Positions 29,536-41,200 of a stretch of DNA of 64,000 nt are shown here, in pieces (the stretch's first letter is position 1; the number at the start of each line of letters is the position of its first letter). The notes under the pieces are model-generated. The model did not search any database. It saw nothing but the letters and a program-made list of their open reading frames with translations, and was not told the origin of the DNA. This stretch comes from Pleodorina starrii (Eukaryota > Chlorophyta > Chlorophyceae > Chlamydomonadales > Volvocaceae). Position numbers and translations under genes: made by a program. Location of the stretch: positions 2,294,001 to 2,358,000 of the forward strand of contig BRXU01000007.1 in assembly GCA_030267565.1 (NCBI GenBank), in the 5' to 3' direction.

Positions 29536-32236
29536 ATGGACTCACGCGTTGGCATCTTTGTGCTCCTACTGTCAGGCAAGTTGGCAAGTTCTAACAACTA
29601 TTTCCCACGATGGACATGTTCGTCGGCGAGTGCCGTTCGATAAAAACGAATCGTCAAGGGCCAGCAGTCTGCGCGCCGCCGCTCGCTCCGAAACTACTTG
29701 CTGCCACTCCCTCCGCCCTCTATCTATTTGGCGCTGGACATTGTGCACAGTGCCTCAATTTTGACCTCAACGGCCTATCTGTCTGGCCACTCCTGATGAG
29801 TGTCCTGATTAGTCTGCCGCTTGCCTTGCACATGACACCTTTCCATCGCAGTCGCGGCCGTCAGCAGTGCCGCCGCAAGACCCGTGGGTCGGTCGCTCCA
29901 GGGAGCCGCTGACGGAAAGGAAGCTGGGCCCAAGGTAGGGCCCAGCTGCTCGTCACAAGGGAATATGCTACGCATTAGCATGTGACCTGTGCATTTCGTC
30001 AACTAGCTGGATAGCATGATCTAGCTGCTAGTCCGTGAGGTTATCTACGCACCTGACTGTTTACGGTGTGCGGTCATGTGACCCATGTACGGCACTGTGT
30101 ATGTGCAGGTCGACATTGCGATCAAGGCTCTCAACGCGACGGGTGCGGGGGCGCTGCTGACCGCCGACACGGTGGCCACCATCTTTGCCCCCGATGATGC
30201 GTAAGTTCATATGTCTTCCTGGGAAGGGAGAAGAGAGAAGCAGCACCAGTGCTGTAGGGGCGGTGGAACATTACGCAATGTTGAAAGGACGATGTTATGT
30301 GGTTATCTCACTGCAGCTGCTTCGCGCCGGCACTACTGCACGCGAGGAAATAAAGGTGGTTTTTGAGCCGATGCTGCCTCCAGATTGGCCTTTTTGTCAG
30401 TTCGGGACGCACCATTTCCGCATTCCCAATCATGCCCCCTGCTGGGCTTGCCGCCCCCTCGATTCGTATCTACCTGACGTGCATCCGTAGCGCCTTCGAG
30501 AGTCTCGCGGCCAAGCTCAATGTGGCCGGCGGAGTCGCCTCGCTGCTGGACAACCCTCTGGCGCTCAACTTCACCCTGCTGCACGTGGTCCCCGGTGCGT
30601 GGGTCAAACGTTTCCTTGCAAGTTTCCTTTCCCCCATCCAATTGGGGGAAGAGCGGAAGACACAGGCAGTGCTCACTGCTCAGGCTTGCGCATACCTTTC
30701 GTCCAGAAGCCATACTTAACGTGCCTCCTGGAGATCGAGGGCGAGCAGATTGACTGGGGGGCGGCCTGCTGCGTGCATCGGGAGATTGCCTGCTGCTGGG
30801 TGCCTGCAAGTCACGGCTGGCTGGTTTTAACGGGTTACCTCGACACGCCTCGACGCAGGCTCCTCTCTCTAGCTATCTCCTGTCTGTCCTCTTGCTTCGT
30901 GTGGAACTCTGTGATCCTCCTCCCTCCCTCCCTCCCATCCCCTGTATGTCGGTGTCCACCAGGTGTGGCGCTCCGCAGCACCGACCTGCCCCTCAACCAG
31001 GTGCTCAACGCCACATCACTCCTCGGCCCCACCCTGCAGATCCTGAGAACCGGGTGCGTAGTGGTTAGCACAGCGATGGATAAGCGGGCTCAACTGCCGC
31101 CGGCCAATGAATGTGTGTTTTAGAACTTTCGCCACCAGCCCAGGCGCAGCTGGGGTTGCGCCATGCATGGCGGCCACTTTACCGCCCGTGGCTCGCCATG
31201 TTCTGGCGTAAGAGTCATTGCCATCTTTTGTGCGTCGGTCGGGTACTGTACTCTTATCTTCCGGCTGATAAGCCACCAACTGCCCGGGTCCCGGTGTGTC
31301 GTACATACACCCCCGCCTCTGCTCTTGCTACGCCGTGCTTTTGTGCACTGCAGCAACTCGGTCAAGGTGAGCGTTGTTGGCACCAACAGCTCCGCGGAGG
31401 TCATCAAGGCGGACATACCATTCAACAAGGTAGGTAGGGGAGTGATGAGGCGCCTGTGCAATTGGGAACGGGACTTGGGCAGTAATAAGGGATGGCCCTC
31501 AATCGGTTTTGGTAAGGGCAAAGGCAGGAATATTCAGTTGCGGTTTAAGGATATACGCGGCGCGAGGAGACGGGACGTGTCACTCCGTGCGAGGCCCCAT
31601 GTGCGCCGGTGTTCGCTGTGTGCGTTGTGCCACCAAATACCCATCATCTTGTCGTCAGGCAGGCTATCGTATGTTGGTGTGTCGCCTTTGAACTTTGCTA
31701 GTCGCCGCTGCGTGCGGGGCGGGACGCAAATGCTGACCCGACCAGTAATAACGTCGCGACGAGTATGAGTTTGTCAGCACGGCGTGCCAACACGGGTTTC
31801 AGAATGCAGATGGCGAGAGTCAATCGTCACGTGCCTCTGACACCCCCTCCCCGCCATGTGGGCGCAGGCGATTGTCCACGTCATCATAAATAATAATAAT
31901 AATAATAATAATAATACGCCCGACAGAGCCGAGGCGTGGGTTATGGGAGCAGGAGGGGTGGGGTGTCGGGTTGCCCCGATCCCAGGCCTCTCCCGCTACC
32001 GCGGTGAGATTGGGAGCCCGCCGTTGCGGCGGGTTAGGGCGGGTCGGCGCTGGTTGTGCTCTGTTGGCGGGGGTCCCGCTCCAGTTGCCTCCTGGCAGCG
32101 ACAATTGCGTTCAACGCTCGGACAGCGTGGTCGTGGAGGTCGTTGCAGCATTTTTTGGCCGCTTCGTTGCTCGTTCCCAGTGAGGTCAGCAGTTGTCGCA
32201 GGTCTTTGCGGATGGTGCCGGCGAAGCCCAGGCTAA
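29536..32236 (+). CDS. FAS1 gene E, with LINE-derived C-terminal tail
   Basis: The exons are 29536-29575 (signal peptide MDSRVGIFVLLLS, GC donor at 29576), 29852-29934, 30109-30200 (TIFAPDDA), 30491-30594 (FTLLHVVP; TAG acceptor), 30963-31053, 31354-31429 and 31868 onward. The original last exon was 12 codons, AIVHVINKVLV and stop. LINE copy 2 inserted after the sixth codon. Reading on from AIVHVI, the frame runs into the LINE tail: a run of Asn codons from the AAT repeat and then antisense 3'-end LINE sequence, until a stop at 32234-32236. The predicted protein is about 284 residues, of which about 116 are LINE-derived; the ancestral one was about 173. Exons and part of intron 4 are close to gene D. 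Whether the chimeric exon is expressed is unknown. Confidence 0.82.
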
Positions 32237-35200
32237 TTGCTTCCTGTTTCGTGTAACATACTTTCCATCCGTGCGCCGTCAGCATCTGAGCTAGTTCCGC
32301 GTGTTGATGGGCCTTGTCGTTTTGTTTCTGTGTGTGATTTGTGTCGGCTGTGTAGCCTACTTCGATTATGTGTACAGTGTGCTCGCTGGGGTCATCTGGT
32401 CCCATGTATTTCGGTGAGCATGTGTCGCTGAGGGGTATGCTGGGGATAAGCAGCAGGTCAGGGCGCTTTTTGGACCGATCTTCGTCGGGGATGTTGGGAA
32501 GCAGCCACTTGGGCAGGCGTGTGCCGGCCACGTAGTCCGGCTTGTCCTCCATGCTGCAGGCGTCCATGACGATGAAGCAGCCGCCATGGGCCCCTCTGGA
32601 CAGTGTTCTGGTGATGGTTTGTACCGCTTGGTTGTGTCGCAGGGTATAGAGAGCGTGCATTCGCGCGTGTTGGCAGCCTCCCAGGATGTGTGCTCCTGAG
32701 TCAGGGATGCGTGTCTTTGTTTGGGGGTCTTTGCACACAGGGCAGTAGCCTGTGGACGTTGGGCCGCCCGGTACAAGGGGCATGCGAAAGAGCTTTGCGA
32801 GTTTGGCATTCCAGAGCTGTCCGTACAGGTAGTCGAGGCACCGTTTGTAATGCCGGTGCCGGCCCGTGCCCCTCTGCAGGGTTCTTGTGCTGGCATTGAT
32901 CTCTAGGTCCGGTAAGGCATCCTCTACGTATTTGACGTATGCGGTCTCGTTGGTGTACCCATTGTGTGTCGTCTGGCTGACCAGAGTGTCGATGCCGCGG
33001 TTAAGGTCGTTGGCGTAGCGACCGGCGTTTACGTCGGTCCCCTCGGACTTCCGTAGCCACCAGTGTTTACTTCTTGGATTATTGTCTGCTTTCTCTATTA
33101 CGGCTTCTGCCGGCAGCATTCCCTGCGCCGCAAGGATAGCAGCCTGTACGGCGGCTTTGTCCGCTTCTTCATTATATCGAACACCTGTATGCGCTTTGAC
33201 TTTCAATAGCGACGTTTTAAGCTTGGCGACGGCCCGGGCTTTAAGTGCGGCAACGATGTCCTCGAGCAGTGCTCTATGCTTACTCAGCCGCAATTTTTGC
33301 GGGTTGTTTATCATCTTCTGGATCAAATGGAGCGATGCTTTTGAGTCCGTCCAAATGCTGAGATGGGCTTGGTTGTGAGGTAGGCCGCGTCGCATGGTGA
33401 GTGCCTGATGTATCGCGCTTAGTTCACAGCGCGTAATTGTTTGACATCCGTAGGCTCCTGGGTTGACATCTATGAGGAGCGTATGTCCAGTCAGTGCGTC
33501 GACTGCTGCGGCGCCGAGTCCTAACATCTTGGTGTTCCCGACCTCGACTTCCCTAACCGACCCATCAGTGTAGATGGATGCGTGGGCGTTGTACCGAAGC
33601 GGGTTTGCTGCATGGAACGCCAGGTGCGCGGAGCGTCGTTCAGCGGGTGTGGGGTTACTGCATTTACGAGAGGGCACCGCCTGGTCAGGCGCTCCGGCAG
33701 TCATTTTGCGGACGCGTTTCCGTACCCACTGGGGGGCTATCCACGGCTGGGATTCACCTGTAGGCGCTGGCAGGGTGGTGTGCATACCTAGCGCCTGTCG
33801 GAGGCTGCTCACGTGTGATTTGCCCGCGTCGTTACTGACCAGTAGCAGGGTCAGGCCAACCGGGTAAGGCTTGGTGTCCACGTTGAGCGTGGCGCTTTGC
33901 AGTATCCCCTTGGCGGCGAGCGAGTCGATGCTGCCCACTTGCGTGACCAGGGGGTGCGATAGGTACCGGGTATACGGCGCTGTACGGGACGTGGGGACTA
34001 CGATAAGGGTGGCGGTCTGCGTAGCCTCGGTCTTTTTGGCTTCCGCCCAGCCCAACGCCCACCGCAAGGCATGGTGGCCCTCCTCGGGTGTGGGTTCCGG
34101 GTGTGCGATGGACAAGCCGGTAAACGGTTGGGAGTATGCGTCATGGTTGGCCCCAAAGAGCATGTCTTCTGGGAAGCGTGAGAAGTACGTTTCAGTGCAG
34201 TTAGCCACATTTAAAGGGGACGCAAAGCGTTCTGTGCTTGAACCCATGGCATTCATGAGACGCGTTGTAAACTGTTCTCCGAGTCCTTGCTCGTGCGCCG
34301 CCTTAACGGGGTGTGTTTTGGTGCCCCCTCCATCACGGTAGCGCAGGAGGAGGCGTGCCACGTCTTCCTCGAAGCCACCCGCCGCTGCAAGCTTGGCGTG
34401 CGCCTCCGGCCTCTTACATTTGGCGTCGGAGTGCCTTAGCCACAGGCTGCGCAGCAAGCTGTCCAGGAGCGTGCCGATGCATCGTCCCTGGGGGTCGTAA
34501 ACCAGCGCGACTCCCTGTTCTAGGAGGCCTGCAGGAGTATCTCCGCTGCCGTCCCAAGGTGCGCGGTTAGAGGGGTCGGGGTCGCTGTGTTTGCCAATCT
34601 GGATGGTGTACCGCCCTGTCGGGCGGATGTCCCTGTCCGGGTTGCCGGGATATACATCGATTTCTACGTGTTGGCGTAGGAGCCGTTGTCCTCTGGCCTG
34701 GTTGAGGCATTCAGAGGCCCATTGGCCTTGCTGCTGCCTCGGATTAAGGTGCTGGTCTCGGGCTGGCGCAGTGCGCCCGGGGGCCGTCTCGGCTGCCGCC
34801 TCTAGGCGGTGTCGGAATGCATTGAGCAGCTCGTTCCAGTTGTCTTGGGTGGCCAGGCGCGTGCCTTCGTCCTCGGTTCGCTCCCAGTCTACTTCGATCC
34901 TTCCGGTGGGGGTTGCCGTATCTGCTGCGGCCTCGTACGGACGTGTTGCCGTGGGTAGGTATCCGTGCGCTGCGTACAGCTCGAGCGCCCCTTTGGTGAT
35001 AACTGTGCTTTCCCACTCAACTTGGTAGAAGGTGCTGTGTGTGGGGTGCCGGGGTGTATCTCTGCGTTGCCGCTTTGCGGCTCGGGGGCCTGCTTCCACC
35101 CGCTTGCGGATCTGCGCGTGTATATGGGCTACCCTCTCTTGCTCGCCGAATAGGTATTGGTTGATGTTGTGGCCGTATTTAAGGGCAACCCCTGTGGGCC

Positions 35201-38200
35201 ATTCTCGCTCTCCCCGCAGCATTTCTTCAAGCTGCGATGCGGTCCCCACTTCGGCTGCTAGTCCTGGGAGGTCGTGGTGACGCAGCAGGGCTTCACAGTG
35301 TGTGACGGTGAGTGGGCTTTCTCTGGGGTCCCATCCGGAGGCAGTTGTGTCCGTGATGTTGCGGGTGGGTTTTGGGTGCTGCCTCCTGATGTATGCCGTC
35401 ATGGTTTCTTCGGTAGCGTTGCGTCGGGGCATGTGGCGTCGAGCTTCCCGCTGCTGCGCTGGGCGCCTCACCTGGCCCTCCTGGGATCCGACTTCCCGTC
35501 TCGGGGCCGCCGGATCTGGGCTGAGGTTGTGCGCGGCGGGCGAAGGGTCTGGCGGCGGGGCCCCGGTCGTGTCCCGGGGGCGGGACACCACATATCGCAT
35601 GATATTTCCATAAGGCAGCGGCGTGGGTCCTTGTGTGTCGTTCATGAGGTCCGTCATAATGGGCACACTGGGGATGGCCCGCAGCTCCGGGGGCAGCGCA
35701 GTCACCCCTCGGTGCCTCGCCGCGCGGGCGCGTACACTGGGAGCGGGGTTCAGTGCTAGGCTGAGTTGGTTCAGGGCGATGAGGTGTCGGGGCCCGACAC
35801 TCCGTCCACCGATGCGTCGGAGCTGGTCCGTGGTAATGAAGTGTGCTCCTGTGTTCTTATCTTTCAGGACTCGGAGATCCAGGCCCAGCTCAAGCAGAGG
35901 CTGTACGCATCTGGAGAGGAGCGCGAGGGTTTTGGGCTCCGTCCCCGAGTTGCACGCCGCAAGAAGGTGAATGAGAGTGCTTGCTTTCCGTTCGTACCCT
36001 TTGCCACAGTCCGTGAGTTCAATGCCCGCCTCCTGCGTGATGGTCAGCTGCTTTAGCGTCGTGTAGAAGCGGCTTTCCTTCTTGAGGGCGTGCACCGGCA
36101 TGTCGCCCATGTATCGGCTTTGCAGGCTAAGGAGAGCCCTAGTGACTACCCCAAGCCGGCCTTCGTCATTCAGGGAGAGGACGAGAGCTTTGGCCGCCTT
36201 GGCGACATAGAGGCTGCGTATGGTGCCGACCCCCAGGCCGAGTTGCTTTACTGGACCGAGGATTGCGCGGGTGGGAAACCCCATTTTAAGGTCATAGCTG
36301 CGCTTAGCTATGCCAGCCATTTGGGAGTCGAAGCTGGCGATGTCTTGGGGGGTGTACGCCATAGTGGCCAGGCTGTACGCGACGAATGGGTGGATCAGGG
36401 TTTTGATCATGTTGATGCGCTGGTCGGGAGACGCCATGGACTCCTGGATGCCCTGTCCTCGCCGCGTGATCTCAGCGCGGACATAGGCTACTTGAGGTGC
36501 CCAGTCGAGGGTAGGGGTTACATGGACTCCCAGGTATTTGTACGAGGCGGTCGGGGGCGCGTAGGGTATCGGTGATCCGTCTATACGGATTTGGTCTTTT
36601 AGCAGTCGCTCAAGGGCAGTCTGATATTTGCGGGTGCCGGGTCCCCGGCTCAGGTCCTGGTCCGACCGTGCGCGGCCGTGCAGGATGCCTTGTAGCTGAC
36701 ATTTGCCAACGTTGACCTTCAGGGCTCCCCATTGCGCGTACTGCTCGATTTTCGCACATTGGAGACGCATGTCTGAAACGCTGTTTGTGAGTGTAACCAA
36801 GTCGTCTGCGAACGCTCCCGAGCTGAAATGGTGCCGCTCATTTTCCTCGGCCTTGAGGCATCCGTACTGGTATCCCCGTCCTCCGCTGTGCAGCCACCTG
36901 AGTAGGGGTTCCATATAGATGATGAACAGCACCGGGGACAGCGTGTCACCCTGAATTGTACCGCGTTCGATGGCTATGTCCGCTGTGCAGCCGTGCTCTG
37001 TCCGGATGCGCGTGGTGGCCCGTGAGTATAGGTTAGCTACCACTTCGATCAGGTCGTCCGGGTAGCCCAGGTCGTACATGATCATGAGCAGCTTGTCGTG
37101 ATCGATCGTGTTGAACGCAGACGTGAAGTCGATGTATAGAAGGAAGAGGTCACGGCTGGTGAGGCCCGCGTCCTCGATTGCGTGTAGCACGTTTTGGAGT
37201 TGGCGCTCGGTGTTGCGTTGCCTCAGGTAGCCCTCCTGAGCTTCCGTAAAGATGTGCGCTTGCTCACTGTAGAGTACGATATTCAGCGTAATGTGGCTGG
37301 TGTACAGCTTGTAAATTGTGTTCGCCAGGGCGATGGGCCTTTTGTTCTTAATGAGGAGCGGGTCGCCCTTCTTGGGGATAAGGACCGTGTCGGATTTCGT
37401 CCAGTGTGTGGGGATTTCGGCCTTCACCCACATGACCGTAATGAGCTGGTGGATGGCGGTCTGGAGGTCGGCGGGTAGTGTTTGTAGAAGTTCGTTGGGT
37501 ATCCCGTCGGGACCTGGGGCCTTGTTTCTCGCGAGGTGGTCGATAGACGTGCGGAAGTTATGTGGATCTAGTACACCCGGGAGGAGCGATGGGGGGGCGT
37601 CTCCCCACTTGGCCAGCCCTTCCCGAAGCGGGTCTTGCGCGCCCGGTCTGGTCCAGGGATAGTTCCGGGGGGCTTCGTTTGGGAGGTACTTTCCCGTTCG
37701 TGGGCCAGAGACGGGTCTCGCAAGAAGGGCGAAGTGCGTGTGAAGCGCATCGAGTATGTTTTTGGAATCAGTACACAGTCGTCCATCGGTTGGGTGTCGG
37801 ATGGCCGCGATTCCGCGGGGCTGGTCATCGGGTTCAAGGACCTGTCTGTGCGCGTGCCGGGGCTTTTTGGTTAGTAGCCGCTGGAAGCTTTTCTTTGCCT
37901 TGCGTGCGTTAGTTGCGCGAATCTCTCGAGCAAGCTTGGCTATTTCCCCTCCGGTCTCTTTAATGGCCGCACGCAGGGTGCGGGCTGCGTCTGGTTCTTC
38001 GCGCTCAGTGGCGGCATGCTGAGTGGCAGCGCTGCGCTCGGGTGTTGCCCGTTCCGTTGTGCCGCTGGTGCCTGGGGGCGCCGTGGCCGGATGGGGGGGC
38101 GTCGTGCCATTGGCTTGACCCTCCGTTAGTGTAGGTGCCCCTTGCTCCTGGGGGTCCGTGCGCAGGGCTTTTGCGAGATTATCTTTCATGGTTTTGTGGT

Positions 38201-41200
38201 CGTTGTGCAGCCTGGCGAGGCGCCTGCCGATGCCACGTCGCGCATGCAGCTTCCCCGTGCAGGGGGGTTTCTGTTGACAGTGAGATTCCAGTATCCCAAG
38301 GCAGCGGTCGAGCAGGTCGCCTAGTTCATGGCTGAGAGTAGTAACGTCCGTCGCCCGGACGGTATCGTGGTTGCGCAGGTTAGCCAGGAGTGCTCGTGCC
38401 TCTTCCTTACCGGCGGCACGTTCCAGCTGTTCGGCGACGTGTCCGATGGCTTCGTACGCCGGGTTTAAAGCGCTTAGCAGGTGGGCGATTTCAGAAGTGA
38501 GCGTCGCTTCCATCTCCATGTGCGCCCGGGTTTTACTTTCTTTAAGTATTGGGAGTTGTATGCGGCTCCACGAGCTGGCTGCGTGGTCAGCCGCGGCCTG
38601 AGCCGCGGGCGCTGGAAGGAGACGAATACCCGCCAGCGGGATGAACGTGCAGAGGGGTTTATGGTCGAAGTTTCCTCCGCATTCGTACACTTGTTCGTAC
38701 ACTGTGCCCTCCTTGTCTGCTGCCGTTCCGGTGTGGGCTGCTAGCAGGACGTCGTCTATCCGGCTGTGGTGAGTGTCGTGGTCAAGCTGTGTCTGCGTGT
38801 AGGTGTAGGCACGCCGCGGAGTAACGACGGGGTTTAGGTTCGCACTGCTCGAGAAGCTACGATGCGCCCTGTCAGCCGGGTAGCATGTGCCCGTGGACCG
38901 GTCGCTAGGATGGAGCGTTGCGTTCCAGTCGCCCGCCATGATGAGGTGCTCCCCCTTGGCGCTGGCCTGTGTGGCGGCGGTTTGTCCGTACTCGTATATC
39001 GCTTGCCTGATCAAGGGATCCGCCGGGCAGTAGACCCCCAGCACGTGTAGGGGGATGCTGCCTGGGGTTTTGATGCGAACGTGTCCGATGTAGCCCTCAA
39101 GGCCCGGAGAGACGGGCTCGGCACTCGTGCTGCCTTGGCCGCTAAAGCGTTCCGCTACCCCAACAATGACACCCGCTTCACGCGTCTTGTTGTGCTCCGG
39201 GTGGGGACGGTTGCTCATGTATGTCTGGTATGGCCGGAGGGCCTGTTTAACGCTGACAATGCCTCGTCGGTTGTGCGCACTAAGTTTGGTCTCGGTCAGG
39301 ACTATGACGTCTGGCTTATGTTCGTCTAGCATGTGTGCTACTCCCTCGCGGTGGCCCTGAAGGCCCCGTGTGTTCATCGTGAAGACTTTGAGGTGCCCGG
39401 ACTGCGGGGCGCCCGGTGTTGGGGGGCTTGGGTCTGCTGCGGCCGGCGGCGGCTGCTTATCGGGTGAAGTGTGCGCTATTGCCCTCGGTGTCTTGGGCTG
39501 CATGTATCGCGCGATGCCTTGTTGCCGCTTTTTGGGCTGATGGGCGGGTTGGGGCCTGCCGGCGGGGGGTGATTCTGCGGCGCGTTCGCGGGCTGACTGG
39601 TCCCTGGCGGGTTGTGTTTGGGGCGCGCTGGGCGTGGCGTCCCGGCAAGCCGGGTCCAGGGGCTGGGCCCCTGCACTTTGGTTAACGTTTGTGGCTTCCC
39701 TGCCGGTTTCCCTTTGCCGGATGGGTAAGCCTTGGTTGCGTAGCAGGTGGTATAGGATAGTGTGCGTATGAGGTGCTGGTCCGATCTTCCTACGTTTCCT
39801 CGCAGCTGTCGCCGTGCGGGGAGCTGCGTCGTGCTGTATCACCGTTGTGGCGCGCTCCACCGCATGGTTGAGTCGGCGTGCCGTCGGGCCGTGGTGAACA
39901 CGCGGGGCGGCATGACGCACTTCGGGGTGCGCGCCGGTCTCGCGCCGTGCCGCTTCTGCGTTGGTGGCGCGGTGCTCTGGTGCGCCTTCTGCTGCCTCTG
40001 CGGGGACCTGGATTTCCAGTGGCTGGGTTGGCCAGATGGGGTTCGGTGCTGGAGGCCCGTCCGGGTCGCGCCCGTCGGGGTCCAATGCCATGTGCATGGG
40101 TTCAGTCGCTGGGTGCTCCGTCACTCGCCCTTCACGGTCATCAGTGTCCATGGGCTCCTGGTTCGGCGGTGACTGGTCAGTGGGTGCATCTTGCTGGGTG
40201 CCGTCCACTGGGGGGGTTCCGGTGTGTGTTTCCGGGGGCGGCTGTGTCGGTTGCTGGGTCCCGCCTGGGGGCAGGGCCCAGTCCTCCGGGAGTTGGACCT
40301 CCTTCAGGTCTGTATGGGTAGCGATCCCTTCGCGGTTCGGGCGGAGGTGGAGGCAGTAGACCGCCCCCTCCCCCCGAGGCCAGAGCGGCTCTTCGGGGCT
40401 GATCAGTTGTGTGCTGTCGTACAGGGAGTCGATAATGAACCAGCACTCGCCTTGCTTCTTGACTGCTACGGCGTGTCCGTTGAGGTGGACAATAAAGCCC
40501 CAGTTTCGGGCGTGTGCCGGCAAGAGTGACACAACCGTGTTTATGTTCATGTTTCGTGTCAGGGTAACGGTTTGCCCCGCGTGTTGGCAGCTCGCACTGG
40601 CGATGTGGGCGTCTCCGATGGGTATGCCACCGGGGTCTTGCAGCCGTACGCTGTGGCGGAGGTAGTGATTCACCACTATTGTGGAAAACAGACCTTCGTC
40701 GGGGAGGTGTGCCGCATTCCAGATGGCAAGCGCCCCGGTGAGCCTCCAAGCCGCCATGTGTGCTTGCATTGCTCGGCAGTAGCTGAGAATGTGCTCGGGG
40801 TCGATGTACGGCCCCCCAAGCAGGTTGTTTATGGAGTGTATCATACATAGCTGTCTCTGCTGTTTTTCGTGGTACAGGGGCGCGCCCGGCGCAGCGGGAC
40901 CGGGGGGTGGCCAAGTGATGTCTGCGGGTGGGCTTGGTGCGTGGCCCCCTCCGCGGTTCCCCCCGAGCCTTGTTCTCTTGGCGGGTCTATCGGGTCGGCC
41001 GGCGCAGGGCGCGTATTCGGGGTGAGCGCAGCGCGAGCTGTGCTCAGGTGGGTTGCCGGGGTTTTTTGGTATTTGGTATTTTGGCGCAGGTTGATTGCTG
41101 GTGCACCCGCGGTTGCAGGTGTGTGAGTGGGGGTGGTTCCAGATGGCCAGGGCGAGAAGTGTTAGTACGCTGGTGAACGGGTCGAGCGTTGCGTTGAGGT

